Below, in pieces: positions 1 to 6,435 of a stretch of DNA of 12,351 nt. Source of the stretch: Thermococci archaeon. GTDB taxonomy: Archaea > Methanobacteriota_B > Thermococci > Thermococcales > Thermococcaceae. Made by a program: the position numbers and the translations under genes. Position 1 is the first letter of the stretch; each line of letters begins with the position of its first letter. The notes beneath the pieces were generated by a model. The model ran no database searches, was not told the origin of the DNA, and was given only the letters and a program-made list of their open reading frames with translations. The DNA lies in the NCBI GenBank assembly GCA_003663525.1, contig QMUF01000038.1, positions 1 to 12,351 on the forward strand, given 5' to 3'.

Positions 1-917
1 ACATAAGCCACATGCCATTTGGAGCTGCTGGTATGAGAGGACTAGAAGTTCACACATGGCCTTTTGATAACGACGAATTTAACATTGATGTTGACAAGGC
101 AGCCAAGATGATTAGAGAACTTGAGCCAAAGATAGTTGTTTTTGGTGGTTCATTATTCCCATTCCCACACCCAGTTAAGGAACTTGCACCTGTGGCAAAG
201 GAAGTTGGAGCCTTCGTAATGTACGATGCCGCACACGTTTTGGGATTAATAGGCGGGGGTCAGTTCCAAGACCCACTTAGAGAAGGGGCCGAGGTAGTAA
301 CATCCTCAACCCATAAGACCTTCCCCGGACCACAGGGTGGTGTTATACTCTACAAAGACCTTGGTGAGGCCACAGCAAAACTACAATGGGCAATCTTCCC
401 AGGTGTCCTGAGCAATCACCACTTGCACCACATGGCTGGAAAAGTCGTTACAGCTGCAGAGATGCTTGAATTCGGTAAAGCTTATGCAGAGCAGATTGTC
501 AAGAACGCAAAGGCCCTAGCTGAAGCAATGGCAGAAGAAGGGTTCAAAGTCATTGGTGAGGGCAAAGGATACACCAAGAGTCACCAAGTAATAGTTGATG
601 TAAGCGAACTCCATGAAGCTGGTGGAGGATGGGCCGCTCCACTCTTGGAAGAAGCGGGTATAATCCTCAACAAGAACCTTCTCCCATGGGACCCACTTGA
701 AAAGGTCAACACTCCAAGCGGTCTAAGAATTGGTGTTCAAGAGATGACGAGAGTTGGAATGATGGAAGACGATATAAAGGAGATAGCAAGATTCATGAGA
801 AGAGTCCTTCTTGATAAAGAAGATCCAAAGAAAGTCGAAAAAGACGTCTTCGAGTTCAGAAAGCAATTCCAGAAGGTTTACTACTCCTTCGACTATGGCT
901 TGCCAATGAAAGAGTGA
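1..917 (+). CDS. glyA: Serine hydroxymethyltransferase, C-terminal part (5' end outside window)
   Basis: This is a PLP enzyme of fold type I that interconverts serine and glycine while moving a one-carbon unit to a folate or archaeal pterin carrier. The reading frame is open to the left edge (first full codon at 3), so the start lies upstream; the ATG at 12 is internal. About 304 residues are visible, against roughly 430 for the family. Counting from the Met at 12, MYDAAHVLGLIGGGQFQDP (70-88) holds the Asp and His that contact PLP, and TSSTHKTFPGPQGG (97-110) holds the Schiff-base lysine, K102, codon at 315-317. The C-terminal domain has SHQVIVDVS and GLRIGVQEMTR, both typical of SHMT. No defect is seen in the visible part. 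It lies in the same direction as the his operon but is separated by about 900 bases, so co-transcription is unlikely. Confidence 0.96.
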   Translation, partial: ISHMPFGAAGMRGLEVHTWPFDNDEFNIDVDKAAKMIRELEPKIVVFGGSLFPFPHPVKELAPVAKEVGAFVMYDAAHVLGLIGGGQFQDPLREGAEVVTSSTHKTFPGPQGGVILYKDLGEATAKLQWAIFPGVLSNHHLHHMAGKVVTAAEMLEFGKAYAEQIVKNAKALAEAMAEEGFKVIGEGKGYTKSHQVIVDVSELHEAGGGWAAPLLEEAGIILNKNLLPWDPLEKVNTPSGLRIGVQEMTRVGMMEDDIKEIARFMRRVLLDKEDPKKVEKDVFEFRKQFQKVYYSFDYGLPMKE

Positions 918-945
918 TTTTCTCTCTTTTCCTTTAGTTTTAATT
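918..945 (+). terminator. Pyrimidine-rich probable terminator of glyA
   Basis: Directly after the glyA stop there is a run of T-rich tracts (TTTTCTCTCTTTTCC, then TTTTAATTT) without a clear stem. Archaeal RNA polymerase can terminate on oligo-T tracts alone, so this is a likely 3' end for glyA. This is inferred from composition only. Confidence 0.4.
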
Positions 946-962
946 TAGAGTTGAAGCCCAAA

Positions 963-970
963 AATTTATG
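963..970 (+). promoter_or_regulatory. Weak TATA-like element before the decayed gene at 998
   Basis: AATTTATG lies about 30 bases before the ATG at 998, the right distance for a transcript starting a few bases before the start codon. No good Shine-Dalgarno sequence precedes 998, which fits a short-leader or leaderless message. The match to the archaeal TATA consensus is only partial. Confidence 0.3.
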
Positions 971-997
971 ATGTTGTGACGTTATCTCTTATAATCG

Positions 998-1588
998 ATG
1001 ATAACAATGAAAAGGGTTATTTACACAGCACTTTTGTTACTTATAATTGCATCTGCTTATCTAATTATTTCGTCTGAGGATACACGAGAATACAATCAAA
1101 AAATGCTCTCCTGTGAGATTCCTCCAGAACCTTTAAGGCCTGCCTCTAATCATTCCTTCTTCTGTTGCCCTGGAAAAGTGGGATACTGGATAAGTGCAGG
1201 TTACAAACCTCCGGGAAAAATAGTTGGATTTGAAGCTCAGGATGTGCCTCCAAATTATAATGGAACAGCAATTTTTGTTGTTTATAAGAAAATTAAGGAC
1301 AGCTGGGAGATTCTATACACCAAAAATGACTGGCATGCTGAATTCATCCTTCCCTCTGATCAGGACGTTACTTATGCTCTCTGTGTATGTTTTTGATGAG
1401 AACTGTAGTCTGATTGATAACTTATACTCCACAGTCTTTGTCCCAATTCAAGATTTTCGTGCCAAAATGCATCTTAGTGAACTACCCCACCCTAACGGAT
1501 GGGGTCTTCCAGGAGGATAAAAAATGTGGAGGGAATAGGAATAGAGGGAACACTAACACTCGAGGTAGAGTTTGAGATTAGAGAATAG
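998..1588 (+). pseudogene. Decayed gene for a small membrane-anchored/secreted protein
   Basis: I do not recognise the family. The first open frame (998-1396) starts MITMKR and then has one hydrophobic segment of about 19 residues (VIYTALLLLIIASAYLIIS, 7-25), so it is a signal peptide or membrane anchor. The rest is polar with several Cys (CEIPPE, FFCCPG) and alternating strands such as GTAIFVVYKK, suggesting an extracytoplasmic beta-sandwich. It stops abruptly in ALCVCF. The frame one base further on continues plausibly as SVYVFDENCSLIDNLYSTVF up to about 1463. Restoring one CT to the GCTCTCTGTG tract near 1378 would join the two. That second frame then runs into an IS605-like hairpin (1484-1505). 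A third coding-like stretch, VEGIGIEGTLTLEVEFEIRE, reads in the original frame from 1526 to a TAG at 1586-1588 and looks like a last beta-hairpin. Two lesions in one ancestral gene are inferred; separate tiny ORFs are the alternative. Confidence 0.45.
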
Positions 1589-1642
1589 TCACGTATATCT
1601 TACCTCGTGAAAGTCTCGTCATTCACGGCGGGGAGAAGGTCA
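1478..1642. mobile_element. Probable IS200/IS605 (TnpB-type) end relics
   Basis: Two structured pieces resemble the ends of archaeal IS605/TnpB elements. The first is the hairpin ACCCCACC-CTAAC-GGATGGGGT at 1484-1505 (one mismatch), followed by CTTCC; it resembles the perfect hairpin at 11987-12006 with its CTAC and CTTC flanks. The second has a CGTGAA/TTCACG stem (1606-1611 with 1622-1627) followed by GGCGGGGAGAAGGTCAG ending near 1642, much like the AGGTCAC end of the relic at 11979. No transposase coding is visible between them; that stretch may belong to the decayed host gene. The two pieces could be the ends of one miniature element or two separate remnants. Confidence 0.45.
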
Positions 1643-1660
1643 GAAAAATTTTTCGTATAG

Positions 1661-1689
1661 TAAAGGAGAGCCTCCCTTTATCGTTTTTT
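1661..1689 (+). terminator. Terminator-like hairpin plus T6
   Basis: TAAAGGAG (1661-1668) pairs with CTCCCTTTA (1672-1680) with one bulged C and a 3-base loop, then TCG and six T (1684-1689). This is a compact stem followed by a T-tract on the + strand, placed between the decayed gene and the his promoter. It would insulate the his operon from upstream transcription. The region 1690-1770 shows nothing else but a partial copy of the his promoter sequence (1686-1701). Confidence 0.45.
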
Positions 1690-1770
1690 AAAGCCTAAGA
1701 ATCATACTTCCTCTGGTCTCTCTAAAATCCAAATGAATCTAGGTTAAGTTCATTGATTTTCTCCATAAAG

Positions 1771-1779
1771 TTTATAAGG
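1771..1779 (+). promoter_or_regulatory. TATA box of the his operon
   Basis: TTTATAAGG is a good archaeal TATA box. A start about 25 bases downstream would fall near 1798-1802, just before the GGTGA ribosome-binding site (1803-1807) of the leader ORF at 1813. No other comparable promoter appears between here and hisZ, so the leader ORF and the his genes probably share this transcript. Confidence 0.65.
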
Positions 1780-1794
1780 CTTAAGAATCCTTAT
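1774..1794. promoter_or_regulatory. Candidate operator: inverted repeat over the his TATA box
   Basis: ATAAGG (1774-1779) and CCTTAT (1789-1794) form perfect 6-bp arms around a 9-base spacer that itself contains the palindrome CTTAAG (1780-1785). The site starts inside the TATA box and ends just before the expected transcription start, where a bound repressor would block the basal factors. The regulator is not identified from this window. Confidence 0.4.
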
Positions 1795-1812
1795 CCCCCG
1801 TAGGTGAGCAAT

Positions 1813-1935
1813 ATGAAAGTTTGGAATGAAAACAGTACGAAAAACTTTGCAAATGTCCAAGATAGAGAAAATGTATTTTCAGTAGTTTGTATGGTGAACT
1901 ACTGCCATCATCATTGCCGGCTCTTCTATAATTGA
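1813..1935 (+). CDS. Small leader ORF with three consecutive His codons
   Basis: This 40-codon ORF starts at ATG 1813, preceded by GGTGA at 1803-1807 with five-base spacing, and follows a TATA box at the right distance, so translation is likely. It begins MKVWNENSTKNF and ends MVNYCHHHCRLFYN; the three CAT codons are at 1906-1914 and the stop is TGA at 1933-1935. It sits 62 bases before hisZ, the first gene of the histidine operon. A His run in a short ORF at this place matches the logic of bacterial his leader peptides, where ribosome stalling at His codons senses charged tRNA-His. Attenuation of this kind is not something I know as established for archaeal his operons, so the role is inference. 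The other reading is a tiny Cys/His metal-binding protein (C-HHH-C). Confidence 0.55.
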   Translation: MKVWNENSTKNFANVQDRENVFSVVCMVNYCHHHCRLFYN

Positions 1936-1954
1936 GATTAACTTAGATCTACTG
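1880..1954 (+). promoter_or_regulatory. Competing RNA stems around the leader His codons
   Basis: CAGTAGTT (1880-1887) pairs perfectly with AACTACTG (1897-1904), an 8-bp hairpin with a 9-base loop ending just before the His codons. The same 5' strand, CAGTAG (1880-1885), can instead pair with a second CTACTG at 1949-1954 beyond the leader stop codon. A ribosome paused on the His codons would cover the near partner and leave the far one free. The pairings are read directly from the sequence; their regulatory use is inferred and no folding energies were computed. Confidence 0.35.
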
Positions 1955-1997
1955 TTGAAGTTGAAATCCATTTTAAAACTCACAGGAGGGGATTTTT

Positions 1998-2888
1998 TTG
2001 AAAAAAGACCTATTTTCCGAATCAGTTAGGTTAGCGTATATTGTAAAAGACCTAAGAAGAACCTTTGAGCTTTGGGGATATAAGGAGATATTCCTACCTA
2101 GTGTGGAAGAATATTCCCCTAATTTAAGGAAGGGTACAAAGTTTGCATATAACAATAAATTCTACATGTTTAAACCAGACCCCACATCGCAAATCCTAGC
2201 AAATTTAAAAGAGAGAAGAGAGCTAAAGATTTATTACATCCTTGAGGTTCTCAACGGAGCCACAAAGGGAGAATGGCAAGCTGGAATTGAGTTCATTGGC
2301 GGAAATGATTTGATGGTACAGGTTGAAGGAATATTAGTTGCAATAACAGCATTGGAAAGTCTCGGCATAAACGAGTTCTATATTGATGTGGGCAGTTTGG
2401 AAGTGTGGAAAAGAGCTCTGAAGGAAATAGAAGAGTATAAACCCCAGATAATTACTGCATTAAGTAGACGAAACTTTGAAGAAATAGAAAGCCTCCCTAT
2501 ATCTTCAGCAAAAAAGGAAGAACTTTGGAAGCTTTTCAACTTCAGAGGAAAGAAGTGTGAATACCAAAAGCTAAACAAGATAATTGAAGCAATCAACGAC
2601 AAAAGGGTTTTTGTGGATTTCGGTACCATGAGAATCCTCCCCTATTATAGTGATATTATCTTCGAAGTATACTCACCAAAATTTGGAAAACCTATTGGAG
2701 GCGGGGGGGAATACGAGATTAAAGGCATGAAAGCATTTGGATTTGCTTTTAACTTAAAAGCCATTCTAAAGCTTTACGAAGGAGATCTAGAAAAAACAAG
2801 GAAAATTATTAGTGGCGACCTTAAAGAGGCCTATAACAAAGCAAAACAGTTTGTAAGCCTTGGTATACCAGTGAAGGTGAGAAAATGA
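1998..2888 (+). CDS. hisZ: HisZ, regulatory subunit of ATP phosphoribosyltransferase
   Basis: HisZ is a histidyl-tRNA-synthetase paralogue that lost aminoacylation and forms a hetero-oligomer with short-form HisG, which needs it for activity and histidine feedback. The 296 residues cover a class II synthetase catalytic-like core only. [17 protein letters not shown] (23-39) is like motif 1, [10 protein letters not shown] (58-67) and QAGIEFIGG (94-102) are the motif 2 region, and GGGGEYE (234-240) with GFAFNL (248-253) is like motif 3. There is no C-terminal anticodon-binding domain, which separates it from true HisRS. The start is TTG 1998, chosen because AGGAGGGG (1984-1991) precedes it by a good distance and no ATG is available there. 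It overlaps hisG by four bases (ATGA). A possible stem, GAAATCC (1963-1969) with GGATTTT (1990-1996), would place the ribosome-binding site in its loop. Confidence 0.9.
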   Translation: MKKDLFSESVRLAYIVKDLRRTFELWGYKEIFLPSVEEYSPNLRKGTKFAYNNKFYMFKPDPTSQILANLKERRELKIYYILEVLNGATKGEWQAGIEFIGGNDLMVQVEGILVAITALESLGINEFYIDVGSLEVWKRALKEIEEYKPQIITALSRRNFEEIESLPISSAKKEELWKLFNFRGKKCEYQKLNKIIEAINDKRVFVDFGTMRILPYYSDIIFEVYSPKFGKPIGGGGEYEIKGMKAFGFAFNLKAILKLYEGDLEKTRKIISGDLKEAYNKAKQFVSLGIPVKVRK

Positions 2889-3502
2889 GATTTGTTCTTC
2901 CAAAAGGCCGTCTTTTAACAGGCTCTGTGGAGATATTACAAAAAGCTGGTATAGAGGTAAGACCACCCCAGGGTCGCGAATTAATAACTAAAAATGGAGA
3001 ATACAGCTTTTTGCTTGCAAAATCCTTCGATGTTCCAGTTTATGTGGAGCATGGAATCGACATTGGCATTGCTGGAAATGATATTGTAGAAGAGAGAGAA
3101 AGCGACGTGTTTGTTCCTCTTGAACTCCCCTTTGGTAAATGTAGACTTAGCCTAGCCATCCCAAAGGAAAAAAGTGTAAAAGTTGAAGAAATGGATGGAT
3201 TTAGAATTGCTACCAAGTACACTAACCTTACTAGAAAATTCTTTGATAAAAGAGGTATCGAAGTAGAGATAATAAAACTACACGGAAGCATTGAACTAGC
3301 TCCAAAAATTGGAATAGCTGATGCCATAGTTGATATTGTTGAAACTGGAAATACCTTACTGGCGAATGACCTAATTGAATTGGAAAAAATAATGGATATT
3401 TCAGCAGTTCTAATAGTAAATAGAATATCTCAAAAAACTAGATTTGAAGAGATTAATGACCTTATTTTAAAACTTAAGGGAGTTGTTGAAGATGGATTTT
3501 GA
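2885..3502 (+). CDS. hisG: ATP phosphoribosyltransferase, short-form catalytic subunit
   Basis: HisG joins PRPP and ATP to give phosphoribosyl-ATP, the committed step of histidine synthesis. At 205 residues it is the short form without the C-terminal regulatory domain, which agrees with hisZ next to it. Diagnostic segments are [10 protein letters not shown] (1-10), [12 protein letters not shown] (59-70) and the family signature ending [21 protein letters not shown] (about 143-163), which includes the PRPP-binding loop. It starts inside the hisZ stop (ATGA at 2885-2888) and its end overlaps the start of hisD by 11 bases, so translational coupling on both sides is likely. Like hisZ, it is clearly more AT-rich than hisD and the genes after it. 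Confidence 0.95.
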   Translation: MRFVLPKGRLLTGSVEILQKAGIEVRPPQGRELITKNGEYSFLLAKSFDVPVYVEHGIDIGIAGNDIVEERESDVFVPLELPFGKCRLSLAIPKEKSVKVEEMDGFRIATKYTNLTRKFFDKRGIEVEIIKLHGSIELAPKIGIADAIVDIVETGNTLLANDLIELEKIMDISAVLIVNRISQKTRFEEINDLILKLKGVVEDGF

Positions 3503-4625
3503 ATTGGAGAGTTATGTAGCCCAAATCTTAAGAGATATACAAAAAAGGGGTATTGATGCTATTAGAGAGTACTCAAAGAAGTTTGACAGGTACGAGGGAG
3601 AGTTCTTAGTGAAAGAGGAAGAGTTTGAAGAAGCTGAGAGGCTGATTCCAGAGGAAGATAAACCCGTAATCGCGAAGACTATCGAGCGTGTTAGGGAATA
3701 TCACGAGAAGCAGCTTGAAAATGATAAGCTCTACATAAAGAACGCATCGCTTTACGGCATAATCTACAAGCCAATTAGGAGGGTAGGAATCTACGTCCCT
3801 GGAGGAAAGCCTCTTCCCTCAACGCTCATAATGGTTGGAGTTCCGGCTAAAATAGCTGGCGTTAAAGAGATAGCTGTTGCCATACCACCGAAAGATGGAA
3901 AAGTTAATCCTTACGTCCTCTACGTTGCAAAGCTCCTCGGTATTAAAGAGGTCTACAAGCTCGGTGGAATCCAAGCGATTGGAGCAATGGCTTACGGTAT
4001 TGGAATGAAGAAAGTGGACAAAATCTTTGGGCCCGGGAACAAGTTCGTGAATGAAGCTAAGAGGCAGGTTTTTGGTGCTGTCGGGATTGATAGCTTAGCT
4101 GGCCCTTCGGAGATAGCGGTAATAGCCGATGAAAGTGCAAATAAAGATTATGTCCTAGCTGATCTGCTCTCCCAACTAGAGCACGGGAAAGACTCAAAGG
4201 CTTGGCTCCTCACGACTTCAAAAGAGTTAGCAGAATATTGTAACAAGGAAGGCGTTGAGGTTGTCTTGTGCGAAAGCTTGGAGGAGTGTGCGGAAAAGGT
4301 CAATGAGATTGCTCCAGAGCACTTGGAGATACTCACAAAAGAGCCTCTGAAGTTGGTGGACTTAATCGAAAATGCTGGGGCGATTTATTTGGGAGAATAC
4401 ACACCAGTACCAGCGGCGGATTACTTCCTTGGCGTAAACCACGTCCTTCCAACGGGTGGAGCGGCTAAGTTCAGCTCGGTCTTAACGGTTATGGACTTTA
4501 TGAAAAGGGTAAGCTTAGCCTACGTGAGCAGGGAGGAGTTTTTGCAGGAGAGGTATTTGGGGATTCGCTTGGCGGAGATTGAAGGGTTAGAACTCCACAA
4601 AAAAGCTCTGGAGGTAAGAAGATGA
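3492..4625 (+). CDS. hisD: Histidinol dehydrogenase
   Basis: HisD is the zinc enzyme that oxidises histidinol to histidine in two NAD-dependent steps, the last reactions of the pathway. From ATG 3492 it has 377 residues, shorter than the roughly 430 of bacterial forms. Visible motifs are [17 protein letters not shown] (98-114), [14 protein letters not shown] (156-169), [18 protein letters not shown] (178-195) and [14 protein letters not shown] (200-213). Zinc-ligand and catalytic candidates are Q228 and H231 (SQLEHG), the Glu-His pair E276-H277 (APEHLEI), D310 (PAADYF) and H369 near the C-terminus. An in-frame TTG at 3483 would add three residues but sits too close to the AAGGGA at 3476-3481, so ATG 3492 is preferred. 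It overlaps hisB by ATGA. Base composition rises abruptly here relative to hisZ and hisG. Confidence 0.95.
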   Translation: MDFELESYVAQILRDIQKRGIDAIREYSKKFDRYEGEFLVKEEEFEEAERLIPEEDKPVIAKTIERVREYHEKQLENDKLYIKNASLYGIIYKPIRRVGIYVPGGKPLPSTLIMVGVPAKIAGVKEIAVAIPPKDGKVNPYVLYVAKLLGIKEVYKLGGIQAIGAMAYGIGMKKVDKIFGPGNKFVNEAKRQVFGAVGIDSLAGPSEIAVIADESANKDYVLADLLSQLEHGKDSKAWLLTTSKELAEYCNKEGVEVVLCESLEECAEKVNEIAPEHLEILTKEPLKLVDLIENAGAIYLGEYTPVPAADYFLGVNHVLPTGGAAKFSSVLTVMDFMKRVSLAYVSREEFLQERYLGIRLAEIEGLELHKKALEVRR

Positions 4626-5155
4626 GAAGAAAGACTAAGGAAGTTGATATAATTGTCGAAATTGGTATTGAAGGGGAAATAAACACTAGAGATAGAGTAT
4701 TAGACCACCTCCTCACTGCTTTGTTCTTTTACATGCAAGAGAAGGCTAATGTAAAAGCAAAATGGGATTTAAGGCACCACTTGTGGGAGGACTTGGGTAT
4801 AGTCCTTGGAGAAGAGCTCAAAGAGAAAATCAAGGACAAAAAGATAGCGCGCTTTGGGAACGCAATAATACCAATGGACGATGCATTGGTTTTGGTTGCC
4901 GTGGACATCTCTGGTAGAGCGTATGCCAGCGTTGAGCTCGCCCCGGAAGAGGGTGAGGAGGGATTTGAGCTCACGTTAGTTAGAGAGTTCCTCTGGGCTT
5001 TAGCGAGGAGTCTCAATGCAACAATTCACATGAAGCAGTTGAGCGGAGTTAATGCCCACCACGTCATCGAGGCGGCGTTTAAGGGGCTCGGCGTCGCTTT
5101 AAGAAAGGCTTTGAGAGAGAGCAAGCGTTTGGAGAGCACGAAAGGGGTGCTGTAA
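4622..5155 (+). CDS. hisB: Imidazoleglycerol-phosphate dehydratase
   Basis: HisB is the manganese enzyme that dehydrates imidazole-glycerol phosphate to imidazole-acetol phosphate. This is the monofunctional dehydratase, 177 residues, slightly shorter than the usual ~195, with an abbreviated N-terminus and no phosphatase domain. The twin metal-binding motifs are both present: [11 protein letters not shown] (49-59; H52, H53, E56, D57) and [17 protein letters not shown] (144-160; H146, H147, E150). LDHLLTAL (27-34) matches the LDHML element and the C-terminus keeps the STKG motif. It starts in the hisD stop (ATGA, 4622-4625) and its TAA abuts the hisH ATG with no gap. Confidence 0.94.
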   Translation: MRRKTKEVDIIVEIGIEGEINTRDRVLDHLLTALFFYMQEKANVKAKWDLRHHLWEDLGIVLGEELKEKIKDKKIARFGNAIIPMDDALVLVAVDISGRAYASVELAPEEGEEGFELTLVREFLWALARSLNATIHMKQLSGVNAHHVIEAAFKGLGVALRKALRESKRLESTKGVL

Positions 5156-5743
5156 ATGATAGCAATAGTGGATTTAGGGATTGGGAACTTGGCAAATGTT
5201 AGAAAAGCCTTGGGTGGAATAATCACGAGTGACTCCTATGAGATTGAGAGAGCCGATAAGATCGTGCTCCCGGGGGTAGGGAACTTTGGAGCAGTGATGA
5301 AAAGGCTTGAGCCTCTAAAAGAGACGATCTTAGATGCGATCAATGAAGGAAAGCCATTCCTTGGGATATGCCTAGGAATGCAGCTTTTGTTTGAGTGGAG
5401 CGAAGAAAGCGAAGGGAAGGGCTTAGAAGTATTTAAGGGCAATGTAGTGAAGTTTAGAGGTGTTAGGGTCCCCCACATAGGCTGGAATCAAGTTTTTCCT
5501 GCTAAAGAGTGTCCGCTCTTTGAAGGAATCAAAAGCGGGAGCTACTTCTACTTCGTGCACTCCTACTATGTAAACCCTCAAGACAAAGAAGTAATTGCAG
5601 CAATAACGGACTATGAGTCAAAGGGGAAGGAAGTAGTCTTTCCTTCAGCAGTTTACAAAGATAACATCTTTGGGGTTCAATTTCACCCAGAAAAGTCGAG
5701 CAAAAATGGGTTGAAGCTTTTAGAAAACTTCAGGAGGCTGTGA
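5156..5743 (+). CDS. hisH: Imidazole glycerol phosphate synthase, glutaminase subunit
   Basis: HisH is a class I glutamine amidotransferase that releases ammonia from glutamine and channels it to HisF. The 195 residues contain the full triad: C72 in FLGICLGMQLLFEWSEE, H177 and E179 in FGVQFHPEKSS. The oxyanion-side VLPGVGNFG lies at 37-45 and PHIGWNQV is the usual interface segment. The start follows the hisB stop directly. Its own last codons carry AGGAGG (5732-5737), the ribosome-binding site for hisA. HisH is intact, but its partner HisF is interrupted, so glutaminase activity would have no synthase to serve as the sequence stands. Confidence 0.95.
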   Translation: MIAIVDLGIGNLANVRKALGGIITSDSYEIERADKIVLPGVGNFGAVMKRLEPLKETILDAINEGKPFLGICLGMQLLFEWSEESEGKGLEVFKGNVVKFRGVRVPHIGWNQVFPAKECPLFEGIKSGSYFYFVHSYYVNPQDKEVIAAITDYESKGKEVVFPSAVYKDNIFGVQFHPEKSSKNGLKLLENFRRL

Positions 5744-5744
5744 G

Positions 5745-6434
5745 ATGAGGGTTTACCCTGCAATAGATTTAATGAGCGGGAAAGCTGTGAGGCTCTACAA
5801 GGGCAAAAAAGAGAGCGTAAAAGTTTATGGAGATCCAGTAGAGATAGCTAAGGATTTTGCCAAGCTTGTGGACAAAATCCACATAGTGGACTTGGATGGA
5901 GCCTTTGAAGGAAAGCCAAAGAACCTTGATGTCGTGAGGAGAATAATAAAGGAAACTGGGTTGAAGGTTCAAGTAGGTGGAGGCTTTAGGGACTATGAGA
6001 GCATAGCGAAAGCCTACTCAATTGGCGTTGAGAACGTCATAATAGGAACGAAAGCCTTTGATTTGAAGTTTTTAGAAAAGGTAACGCAGGATTTTGAAGG
6101 AATAACTGTAAGCTTAGATGCCAGAGGCGGAAGGATAGCTGTAAAAGGCTGGGAGGAGGAGAGCTCTATAACCGTTGAAGAGGCTTACGAGATGCTCAAA
6201 AAGTACATTAATAGGTTCATTTACACGGCAATCGAAAGGGATGGCACCTTGATGGGAATTGAAAAGATTAATCGCTTTTGGGATGGAGAAGAGGTTATCT
6301 ACGCTGGGGGCGTCTCAAGCGTAAGCGATGTACTAAAGCTTAGAGAGATTGGATTCTCTGGGGCTATAGTGGGGAAAGCCCTCTACGAGGGTAAAGTTAC
6401 TTTAGAAGAGCTGTTAAATGTCTTAGGTGATTGA
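5745..6434 (+). CDS. hisA: ProFAR isomerase (phosphoribosylformimino-AICAR isomerase)
   Basis: HisA carries out the Amadori rearrangement of ProFAR to PRFAR, the HisF substrate. It is a (beta/alpha)8 barrel of 229 residues. The catalytic aspartates are in place: D8 (YPAIDLMSG) at the end of strand 1 and D125 (VSLDARGGRIAVKGW) at strand 5. Phosphate-binding glycines are seen at QVGGGFRD (76-83) and YAGGVSSV near 187. TAIERDGTLMG (161-171) is the conserved strand 6 loop. AGGAGG lies seven bases before the ATG. The end of the gene carries AGGTGA (6425-6430), which serves hisF. The sequence and length are normal. Confidence 0.95.
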   Translation: MRVYPAIDLMSGKAVRLYKGKKESVKVYGDPVEIAKDFAKLVDKIHIVDLDGAFEGKPKNLDVVRRIIKETGLKVQVGGGFRDYESIAKAYSIGVENVIIGTKAFDLKFLEKVTQDFEGITVSLDARGGRIAVKGWEEESSITVEEAYEMLKKYINRFIYTAIERDGTLMGIEKINRFWDGEEVIYAGGVSSVSDVLKLREIGFSGAIVGKALYEGKVTLEELLNVLGD

Positions 6435-6435
6435 G

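Noticed and set aside
1382..1396. Programmed frameshift in the gene at 998
   Set aside because: There is no classical slippery heptamer or downstream structure next to the stop, and a second disruption follows. Decay is more likely.
1224..1520. Independent 98-codon gene in the second frame
   Set aside because: Its first half overlaps the better frame of the anchored protein and reads as low-quality sequence. Only its second half looks coding, so it is treated as the shifted continuation of the gene at 998.
3483..3491. TTG 3483 as the hisD start
   Set aside because: It adds only three residues, lies almost on top of the purine-rich AAGGGA, and an ATG at 3492 matches the usual N-terminus better.
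6427..6435. GTG 6427 as the hisF start
   Set aside because: It lies inside the ribosome-binding site AGGTGA. ATG 6436 gives the canonical MLAKRIIAALD with Asp at position 11.
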